7,993 nucleotides of DNA, from contig JAPPNY010000245.1 of NCBI GenBank assembly GCA_028818385.1, positions 5,260-13,252 of the forward strand, given 5' to 3'. The notes beneath the pieces were generated by a model, which saw only the letters and a program-made list of their open reading frames with translations, did no database searches and was not told where the DNA came from. Positions 1-5,790 of the stretch are shown here, one piece after another. This stretch comes from Spirochaetaceae bacterium. GTDB taxonomy: Bacteria > Spirochaetota > Spirochaetia > SZUA-6 > Bin103. Every line of letters begins with the position of its first letter. Position 1 is the stretch's first letter. The translations under genes were made by a program, and so were the position numbers.

Positions 1-1458
1 CGGTACCGCCTCTACCTTAACCTGGGCGTGGCTAGGTTCCGGTTGGTCGCGGTGTGGGGGGGCGGGCCCTTTGTCCACCGCGCCCACGGCTCGGTCGTGG
101 GCGACGTCGACAAGGACGGGTGGCTGGACATCTTCGTCACCAGCATGGGGCCGACGGCCGACGAGTGGAGCATGCCGGGCAACCACCTGCTGTGGCTCAA
201 CCAGGGCGGGCAGCCGGGCGGTCTGCTGGCCGACGGGACGCCGACCTTCCGGAACATCGCACGGGAGGCGCGCGCCGACATGACGTCCTTCGATCAGCCG
301 TCCGGCATGGGGGCGGCGCTGGGCGACTACGACCGCGACGGCGACCTGGACCTGGTCGTGGTCTCCTGGCTGACCTGGGCCGGGGGCAGCCTGCTGCTGC
401 GCAACGAAGGCATCCACGAGCGCACCGGCCTGCCACGCTTCTCCAACGCGACCCCGCGAGCGCGCCTGTTCAAGACCGAGATGCACGGCCTGACCGCTCA
501 CATCGTCGACGTCGATGGCGACCGGTGGCCGGAGGTGCTGGTGGCCGGCGACTACCGCACCAGCCGGCTGTATCACAACAACGGCGACGGCACCTTCACC
601 GACGTCACGCGCGAGGCGCAGGTGGGGCTGGACGGCAACGGCATGGGCAGCGTGCTGGCCGACGTCGACAACGACGGCCTGCTCGACTGGTATGTGACGT
701 CCATCTGGACCAACACGCCGTTCGAGGACGCGACCGGACACGTGCCGGGAACCGGGAATTACCTGTACCGCAACCTCGGCGGCGGCGCCTTCGACCCCGG
801 GCCGCGCACCCGTGGTCCGCTCGCGCGCGGCGGCTGGGGATGGGGCGCGGTGGCGGTCGACCTGGACCACGACGGCCTGGTGGACCTGGTCACCACCAAC
901 GGCTGGCAGGCGGAGAACGCCGAGGGCCATCAGGAGTGGCTGGAGGACCCGACGAGCGTGTTCCACAACCGCGGCGATGCGAAGTTCCGGGACGTGGCCG
1001 TCGAGGCCGGCCTGGACCACCGCGCGGAAGGCCGCGGCATGGTCCGCTTCGACTACGACGACGACGGCGACCAGGACCTGCTGATCATCAACAGCCGCGG
1101 CGTGCCGACGCTGGTCGCCAACACGGGGGGCACCGCCTCGGGCAACTGGCTGCGCGTCGAGTTGCGCCCCGCGCTGAATCTGCCGGTGCCGGCCGACGGG
1201 ATCGGCGCGGTGGTGCGCGTGCGCACCGGAGACACGACGCAGACCCGCCACATCGAGACCGGCGGCGGCTACCTGGGCTCTTCCGAGCTGAGCGCCCACT
1301 TCGGCCTGGGTGACGCGGCGGTCGCCGACGAGTTGCGCGTCGAGTGGCCTGACGGGTGCGACACGGCCACTGACGAGGTCGCGGTCAACCGCCGCCTGCG
1401 GCTGGAGCGCCCCGCCGGTTGCACGATGGACGTGGTCGTGCTCGACGGGCATCACTAG
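1..1458 (+). CDS. FG-GAP/VCBS repeat protein with C-terminal ASPIC/UnbV domain (CRTAC1-like), 5' partial
   Basis: The frame is open from the first base (window residues RYRLYLNLG, a typical propeller-repeat start), so the true start is upstream and the GTG at 28 is internal. The 485 codons present carry six calcium-loop motifs of the DxDxDGxxDL type, beginning near window residues 35, 109, 170, 221, 287 and 351; the third is degenerate (DVDGDRWPEV). These belong to an integrin-like beta-propeller. Window residues about 400-450 (GIGAVVRVRTG, then GGGYLGSSE, HFGLGD and VEWPDG) match the ASPIC/UnbV domain that usually closes such proteins. Family members are mostly secreted or surface proteins; the N-terminus that would show a signal peptide is missing. 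UnbV is also the name of a conserved protein of enediyne gene clusters, but nothing else here shows such a cluster. The domain calls are firm; the function is unknown. A 119-base gap with hairpins separates it from the next gene, so co-transcription is uncertain. Confidence 0.9.
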   Translation, partial: RYRLYLNLGVARFRLVAVWGGGPFVHRAHGSVVGDVDKDGWLDIFVTSMGPTADEWSMPGNHLLWLNQGGQPGGLLADGTPTFRNIAREARADMTSFDQPSGMGAALGDYDRDGDLDLVVVSWLTWAGGSLLLRNEGIHERTGLPRFSNATPRARLFKTEMHGLTAHIVDVDGDRWPEVLVAGDYRTSRLYHNNGDGTFTDVTREAQVGLDGNGMGSVLADVDNDGLLDWYVTSIWTNTPFEDATGHVPGTGNYLYRNLGGGAFDPGPRTRGPLARGGWGWGAVAVDLDHDGLVDLVTTNGWQAENAEGHQEWLEDPTSVFHNRGDAKFRDVAVEAGLDHRAEGRGMVRFDYDDDGDQDLLIINSRGVPTLVANTGGTASGNWLRVELRPALNLPVPADGIGAVVRVRTGDTTQTRHIETGGGYLGSSELSAHFGLGDAAVADELRVEWPDGCDTATDEVAVNRRLRLERPAGCTMDVVVLDGHH

Positions 1459-1462
1459 CGCC

Positions 1463-1493
1463 CCGAAACCGTCGCCTACGGCTCCGCTTTCGG
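1463..1493 (+). terminator. possible intrinsic terminator or hairpin after the FG-GAP gene
   Basis: CCGAAA (1463-1468) pairs with TTTCGG (1488-1493), and inside it CCGT (1469-1472) pairs with ACGG (1478-1481), leaving a six-base bulge (1482-1487) on the 3' side. It starts five bases after the stop codon. There is no T-run, so it would be a U-less, actinomycete-style terminator at best. It may be chance in GC-rich DNA. Confidence 0.3.
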
Positions 1494-1514
1494 CCCATCC
1501 CCACCTTACGCGTC

Positions 1515-1560
1515 GGAGTCTGTCGGCCTTCCCGCTGACGCGGCAAATCCGACAGACTCC
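1515..1560 (+). repeat. perfect 12-bp inverted repeat in the 5' leader of the propeller gene
   Basis: GGAGTCTGTCGG (1515-1526) and CCGACAGACTCC (1549-1560) are exact reverse complements separated by 22 bases. Within the loop CCGC (1532-1535) can pair with GCGG (1540-1543). No T-run follows, so it is not a classical terminator. Its 3' arm ends six bases before the AGGAGG ribosome binding site of the next gene. CTCCT (1557-1561) could pair with AGGAG (1567-1571) instead of with the 5' arm. It could be a U-less terminator, a leader structure that controls translation, or a DNA operator. The repeat is certain; its role is inferred. Confidence 0.6.
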
Positions 1561-1566
1561 TAGGCG

Positions 1567-1572
1567 AGGAGG
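1567..1572 (+). promoter_or_regulatory. Shine-Dalgarno site (AGGAGG) of the first propeller gene
   Basis: A perfect AGGAGG lies five bases before the ATG at 1578 and fixes that start. It is preceded six bases earlier by the 3' arm of a 12-bp inverted repeat that includes CTCCT, its complement. Confidence 0.8.
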
Positions 1573-1577
1573 AAGGC

Positions 1578-3014
1578 ATGGCACTGGAGATCGACGCGCG
1601 CGAAGCGCAACTCTTCCTGGATGACGAGGTGATCGAGCAGAGCGTGCGCGTGCAGCGCGTCGTCCATCAGCCGTTCCGCTACTGGGGAAATCCCGTGTAC
1701 GCCCCGGACGCACCCTGGGAGGGCGCAGGAGTCGTCTACCTGGCCGGCGTGTACATCGATCCGGCCGACGGCCTGTGGAAGCTCTGGTACGCCACGCTCA
1801 ACCCGCCCGCCTATCCGGAGATCACCTACGCGGTCTGCATGCTCACCTCCACCGACGGCTTCCACTGGGAGCGGCCGGAGCTGGACGTGGTGCGCGCGCA
1901 CGACGGCGGCTGGACCAACATCGTGCTGGACATGGGCGACGTGGGCGGCACCGGCGCCGCAACGATCCTGCACGAGCCCGAGCACGGCGACGAGCCGTGG
2001 ACGCTGGTGATCAGCTCGTGCGAGGCCGGCACCTGGAACTACAAGGGCTACATTCTGCGCTCCGCCGACGGCGTGCACTGGCGCTGGGAGCGGCCCATGC
2101 CGCACGGTGTCGATCACGGCATGCACGACCGCTGCACGGCCTTGCGCGGACCGGATCCGGAGTTCCCGTACGTGCTGCTCAGCCGCGGCAGCGAGGACGC
2201 CAGGCGCTGGGGGCTCGTGCGCAGCGCCCACCGGGTGGCGATCAACCCCGCTGGCGCGGACGGCCCGCCGCGCCGCGTGCTGACCCCGGACCTGGAGGAC
2301 GACCCGGCCGGACAGATCTACCACGCCTACGGCTTCCGCTACGAGAGCACCTACGTCGGGCTGTTCCAGTGGTACTGGGAGCACGACCGGCCGTGGGCGG
2401 AGATGGAGCTGCTCACCAGCCGCGACAGCGTCACCTGGCGGCGCCTGCGACCGCGCAGGCCCTTCTTCTCGCCGACTCCCGGCGGCGGCCGCGTGGGGGC
2501 GTACGACGCGGCGCGTACCGACACCGCCCTGTCGCCGCCGGTGCGCACCGCGGAGCGGAACGAGGCGAACTCCCCCGCGCCGAACATGGAGACGCTGTGG
2601 TTCTACTCGTGGGGAGGCCCGGCCATGCACGGCGACCGCCACCTCACCTTCGGCGCCACCATCGGCGTCGCGCAGCTCCGCGGCGACGGCTTCTGCTCCC
2701 TGCGCGCCCGCCGCTTTCCCGGCACCGTGGTCACCAGGCCGTTCACGTGGCCGGGCGGCCGGCTGCTGATCAACGCGGTCGGCCTGGGCGGCGGCGGCGC
2801 CGCCAGCCTGCGCACGGCCGTGCTGCGCGAGGACCTGTCGGAGATCGACGGGCTGGGAGCGGGGGACGCGGACCCGCTGTCGCGCGACGGGGTCCGCCAG
2901 GAACAGCAGTGGCAGGGCGACGGCGCCGGCATCGAGCGGCTGGCCGGCAAGACCATCCGCCTGCGCTTCCTGCTGGACAACACCGACCTGTACGCGTTCC
3001 GGGCGTCGGGTTGA
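1578..3014 (+). CDS. Glycoside-hydrolase-like beta-propeller protein (GH32/GH43/GH130-type fold), paralogue A
   Basis: This 478-residue protein is probably a cytoplasmic carbohydrate-active enzyme or sugar-binding protein; the reaction cannot be assigned. The N-terminus (LFLDDEVIEQ, residues 12-21, then NPVY at 38-41) resembles a family of uncharacterised proteins that begin with LFxDDxLIE and contain a five-bladed propeller. Blade motifs of the type S-x-D-G-x-x-W occur at 91-97 (STDGFHW) and 162-168 (SADGVHW), with a weaker one at 281-287 (SRDSVTW). The C-terminal 90 residues (LLINAVGL, then IRLRFLLDNTDLYAFR at 460-475) look like the small beta-sandwich that follows such propellers. There is no signal peptide or membrane segment. 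The start is set by AGGAGG five bases upstream. The same plan recurs in the gene at 4366. Catalytic acids cannot be named without a structural alignment. An alternative is a sialidase-like or non-catalytic propeller. Confidence 0.8.
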   Translation: MALEIDAREAQLFLDDEVIEQSVRVQRVVHQPFRYWGNPVYAPDAPWEGAGVVYLAGVYIDPADGLWKLWYATLNPPAYPEITYAVCMLTSTDGFHWERPELDVVRAHDGGWTNIVLDMGDVGGTGAATILHEPEHGDEPWTLVISSCEAGTWNYKGYILRSADGVHWRWERPMPHGVDHGMHDRCTALRGPDPEFPYVLLSRGSEDARRWGLVRSAHRVAINPAGADGPPRRVLTPDLEDDPAGQIYHAYGFRYESTYVGLFQWYWEHDRPWAEMELLTSRDSVTWRRLRPRRPFFSPTPGGGRVGAYDAARTDTALSPPVRTAERNEANSPAPNMETLWFYSWGGPAMHGDRHLTFGATIGVAQLRGDGFCSLRARRFPGTVVTRPFTWPGGRLLINAVGLGGGGAASLRTAVLREDLSEIDGLGAGDADPLSRDGVRQEQQWQGDGAGIERLAGKTIRLRFLLDNTDLYAFRASG

Positions 3015-3033
3015 CGCGGCGTCAGGTTGACGC
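3012..3033 (+). repeat. three TGACGC half-sites at the end of propeller A, candidate operator
   Basis: TGACGC (3012-3017) and GCGTCA (3019-3024) form a palindrome with one central base, and a further TGACGC follows at 3028-3033. The longer word GGTTGACGC is repeated directly at 3009-3017 and 3025-3033. The array covers the stop codon of the propeller gene and overlaps a candidate -35 box, a normal place for a repressor site. Recognition by any regulator is inferred only. Confidence 0.35.
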
Positions 3034-3055
3034 AAGGGCTTGACCGATGTTTCAT
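3027..3055 (+). promoter_or_regulatory. candidate sigma-70-type promoter for the P450 gene
   Basis: TTGACG (3027-3032) matches the -35 consensus at five of six bases. It is followed after exactly 17 bases by TTTCAT (3050-3055), which matches four of six bases of the -10 consensus. Transcription would begin near 3061, giving a leader of about 42 bases. The 88-base gap between the propeller and P450 genes is large compared with the downstream spacings, which fits an internal promoter. The -10 box is weak. Confidence 0.35.
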
Positions 3056-3102
3056 GGACGCGCTGCTTGGCAATCCGATAGCCTCGTCTGCGGGGGCATG
3101 CG

Positions 3103-4347
3103 GTGGGGTTGATGAGCGGCGTCGTCGAGCGCCTGGTCCAGCCGCTTGCGGTGCGCGTCCTGCTGGCTCGCGAGCGGAGGGAATCGGGCGTCGCCTACGA
3201 CCTGACCTCCGCGGAAGTCAGGGAAGACCCGTACCCGACCTATCATGCGCTGCGGCGGATCGATCCCGTCCACCGCCTGCGGCTGGTCGACGCGTGGGTC
3301 CTGACCCGCTACCGGGATGTCGAGGCGGTGCTGCGCGACCACAGGCGCTTCGGCAACGCCGGCCGCATCCTGGTCGAGACCGTCCCGATGAGCCTGCTCG
3401 GGCTCGATCCGCCGGAGCACACGCGCCTGCGCGCCCTGGTCTCCAAGGCGTTCACGCCGAGGGCCGTGGCCATGCTTCGTACGCACATCGAGGAGACGAC
3501 CGCCCACCTGCTGGACGCTGTCGCCGGCACGAACCGGTTCGATCTCATGGCGGCGCTGGCCTATCCGCTGCCGGTCACGATCATCGCCGAGATGCTCGGC
3601 GTCCGGCCCGGCGACCGGGACCGGTTCGCGGAGTGGTCCGACTCGCTGGCGCTTTCCGTCGACCCGCTCGTCAGCCGCGGTCAGGTGCATCGCATCAAGA
3701 ACGCGGCCGAGGAAGCGTACGCGTACTTCGAGACCATCATCGACGAGCGGCGCCGCCGGCCGCGCGAGGACCTGGTCAGCGCCCTGCTGGCCGCGGAAGA
3801 GGAAGGTGACCGCCTGACGCACGAGGAGCTGCTGTCGGCCATGCTGCTCATCCTGATGGCCGGCCACGAGACGACCCGCAACCTGATCGGCAACGGCATG
3901 CTGGCTCTCCTCAGGAACCCGCATCAGATGCAGCGGCTCAGGAGTGATCCGGAGCTCCTGGACTCGGCCATCGACGAGCTGCTCCGCTACGACAGCCCGG
4001 GCCAGCTCAACGGCAGGTGCGCGCGCGAGGACGTGGAGCTTGGCGGCAAACGCATCCCGGCGGGTGACGTGGTGATCTCCGTGATCGGCGCCGCCAACCG
4101 GGATCCCGAGGTGTTCGACGATCCCGACGCGCTGGACATCGGGCGCCGGGAGGAGAGCCACCTGTCCTTCGGACGCGGCATTCACTACTGCCTGGGCGCC
4201 CCCCTGGCGGTGCTGGAGGCACGCATCGTCTTCGCCGCCGTGCTCGACCGTTTCGCTTCGATCTGGCTGGCAGCCGAGCCCCGGCACCGCAAGACCGTCG
4301 TCCTGCGCGGCGTCGAGCACCTGTGGATCGAGGTCGAGCGAGCCTAG
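3103..4347 (+). CDS. Cytochrome P450 (soluble bacterial class I type)
   Basis: A complete P450 of 414 residues, a normal length for soluble bacterial enzymes, which use NAD(P)H-derived electrons through a ferredoxin and reductase to put one oxygen atom into a substrate. Landmarks: DPYPTYHALR near residue 42; C-helix HTRLR with His106 and Arg110; I-helix AGHETT at 253-258 (oxygen activation); ExxR as ELLR at 292-295; and the heme loop FGRGIHYCLG at 356-365 with Cys363 as the iron ligand. All key residues are present, so it should be active. There is no membrane anchor. The GTG at 3103 is preferred because GGGGG lies six bases upstream; in-frame TTG (3109) and ATG (3112) are alternatives. It lies between two propeller genes, 18 bases before the second, which suggests oxidation of a sugar or glycoside, but secondary metabolism is also possible. 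No ferredoxin or reductase gene is present in the window. The CYP family is not assigned. Confidence 0.95.
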   Translation: MGLMSGVVERLVQPLAVRVLLARERRESGVAYDLTSAEVREDPYPTYHALRRIDPVHRLRLVDAWVLTRYRDVEAVLRDHRRFGNAGRILVETVPMSLLGLDPPEHTRLRALVSKAFTPRAVAMLRTHIEETTAHLLDAVAGTNRFDLMAALAYPLPVTIIAEMLGVRPGDRDRFAEWSDSLALSVDPLVSRGQVHRIKNAAEEAYAYFETIIDERRRRPREDLVSALLAAEEEGDRLTHEELLSAMLLILMAGHETTRNLIGNGMLALLRNPHQMQRLRSDPELLDSAIDELLRYDSPGQLNGRCAREDVELGGKRIPAGDVVISVIGAANRDPEVFDDPDALDIGRREESHLSFGRGIHYCLGAPLAVLEARIVFAAVLDRFASIWLAAEPRHRKTVVLRGVEHLWIEVERA

Positions 4348-4352
4348 CCGGC

Positions 4353-4360
4353 AAAGGAGA
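4353..4360 (+). promoter_or_regulatory. Shine-Dalgarno site (AAAGGAGA) of the second propeller gene
   Basis: AAAGGAGA with core AGGAG at 4355-4359 lies six bases before the ATG at 4366 and supports that start. The gap from the P450 stop is only 18 bases, indicating co-transcription. Confidence 0.75.
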
Positions 4361-4365
4361 CAGAC

Positions 4366-5790
4366 ATGACCGCAACGCCCGGCACGATCGTGCCGTTCCT
4401 GGACCTGGGGGAGTTCGAAGACCGCGACAATGTGGACCTGCGGCCCACGCCGGCCGTCAAGCACCCGGCCAATCCGGTGCTGCAGCCCGGCCACGCCCGC
4501 GAATGGGACTGCAAGCGCGTCGGCAACTGGGCCGGCGACATCCACTGGGACGCCGGCGAGTCAGTCTTCAAGTGCTGGTACTACGGCTCCGACCTGGAGG
4601 GCATCTCCTCGATCGGCTACGCGGTGAGCGCCGACGGTGTGCTGTGGGAGAAGCCGCGCCTGGGGCTCTACGACTATGGCGGCTCCACCGACAACAACAT
4701 CTGCTTCCGTCCCGTGACCGGCGCCACCAGCCACTTCTGCCTGAGGGTCGACGACGACGCGCCCGCCGGGCGGCGCTACCAGGCGCTGACCTGGTCGGAC
4801 GCGCCGGGCATCGACGGCAAGCGCAACTTCCCGTACTACTCGCCCGACGGCATCCACTGGACGCTGACGCCGACCCCGGAACGCGCCTGCGCCATCGGCG
4901 ACACCGCCGACGTGATCGACGATCCCGCCGATCCCGACCCGGAGCGGCGGATCAAGGTCTACACCCAGCACGGCGCCTGGTACGGCCCCGACCTGGAGCA
5001 CCTGCGGCAGGGGCCGCGCGCGGTCATCGACCCGGCCGACGGCCGCGAGCAGGAGATCCACTTCATCTACGCGCTGCCCTACCGCGGTGCGTACGTGATG
5101 CTGTACGACTTCGACGCCGTGATCCCCTGGCCGCACCACGCCGAGCCCCTGGGCACCCGCAAGAGGCGCAAGCTTGCGGCCGGCGCCTACGCCGGCGACT
5201 GCCGGCTGGCGGTGAGCCGCGACGGCCTGGGCCCGTTCCGGCGCATCCGGCCCGATCTGCCGGTGATCCCGATGGGCGACTGGGGAACGTGGGACGACGA
5301 GCTGCTGGTGCTGGGCGGCGGCAGCATGATCCCGTTCGACGACCGGGTCGTGCTGTTCTACACCGCGCTCTCGCACTTTGGAACCGGCTTCCTGTCCTAT
5401 CCCTACTTCAAGTGCGAGATGGGCATGGCGACGCTCCGCCGCGACGGCTTCACCCACCTCTGCAACTGCGACGGCCTCACGCAGGCGACGGCGACCACCG
5501 CGCCGATCGAGGCCGGCGCCGGACCGGCCGGCCTGCACCTCAACGTCTCCGACCTGCGGCCGTACCGCGACTGGGTCGAGGTGGAGGTGCTGGACGCCGA
5601 GTCGGGCCGCGTCGTCTCGGGGTACGGCCGCGAGGACTGCCGCCACGTGATCACCGAAGGGCTTGCGGTGCCGGTGCGCTGGGACCAGCACACGGATCTG
5701 AGGGCTGCGCCGCGGCGGTTCAGGCTGCGCTTCTACCTGTGGGGCCGCGCCCGGCTGTATTCGTTCGCATTCGAGGAGGTCGAGCGATGA
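4366..5790 (+). CDS. Glycoside-hydrolase-like beta-propeller protein, paralogue B
   Basis: This 474-residue protein has the same plan as the one encoded at 1578, without close sequence identity. KHPANPVLQPG (32-42) is the family's N-terminal hallmark. Propeller motifs occur at 88-94 (SADGVLW) and 159-165 (SPDGIHW), with a degenerate one at 284-287 (SRDG). Residues about 390-470 form the C-terminal beta-sandwich (LHLNVSDL, then FRLRFYLWGRARLYSFAF). DIHWDAGESVFKCWYYG at 58-74 is the first-blade strand pair typical of GH43/GH32/GH130-like folds. There is no signal peptide, so it should act in the cytoplasm. It lies 18 bases after the P450 gene, and its stop overlaps the next start (ATGA at 5787-5790), implying translational coupling with the dehydratase. 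A role in cleaving or binding a glycoside that feeds the dehydratase is inferred; catalytic residues are not assigned. Confidence 0.8.
   Translation: MTATPGTIVPFLDLGEFEDRDNVDLRPTPAVKHPANPVLQPGHAREWDCKRVGNWAGDIHWDAGESVFKCWYYGSDLEGISSIGYAVSADGVLWEKPRLGLYDYGGSTDNNICFRPVTGATSHFCLRVDDDAPAGRRYQALTWSDAPGIDGKRNFPYYSPDGIHWTLTPTPERACAIGDTADVIDDPADPDPERRIKVYTQHGAWYGPDLEHLRQGPRAVIDPADGREQEIHFIYALPYRGAYVMLYDFDAVIPWPHHAEPLGTRKRRKLAAGAYAGDCRLAVSRDGLGPFRRIRPDLPVIPMGDWGTWDDELLVLGGGSMIPFDDRVVLFYTALSHFGTGFLSYPYFKCEMGMATLRRDGFTHLCNCDGLTQATATTAPIEAGAGPAGLHLNVSDLRPYRDWVEVEVLDAESGRVVSGYGREDCRHVITEGLAVPVRWDQHTDLRAAPRRFRLRFYLWGRARLYSFAFEEVER
5773..5780 (+). promoter_or_regulatory. Shine-Dalgarno site (GAGGAGGT) of the dehydratase inside the upstream gene
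   Basis: GAGGAGGT lies six bases before the ATG at 5787, within the last codons of the second propeller gene. Together with the ATGA overlap it supports coupled translation and fixes the dehydratase start. Confidence 0.8.

Noticed and set aside
54..1313. A 419-codon plus-strand frame inside the FG-GAP gene
   Set aside because: It is arginine- and proline-rich without motifs, whereas the overlapping frame holds six calcium-loop repeats and the ASPIC/UnbV domain.
3098..3112. ATG at 3098 as the P450 start or a leader peptide
   Set aside because: It reads four codons to a stop in a different frame from the P450; it is too short to support a claim.
1560..4545. Long minus-strand open frames (1560-3035 and 3052-4545) opposite the propeller and P450 genes
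   Set aside because: They mirror the codons of confidently identified plus-strand genes, show no recognisable domain, and are expected where third codon positions are GC-rich.
4330..5787. The 12-base word GAGGTCGAGCGA shared by the ends of the P450 (4330-4341) and second propeller (5776-5787) genes, as possible recombination repeats
   Set aside because: Both copies encode Glu-Val-Glu-Arg in normal codons at protein C-termini, and the sequence around them differs; coincidence is sufficient.
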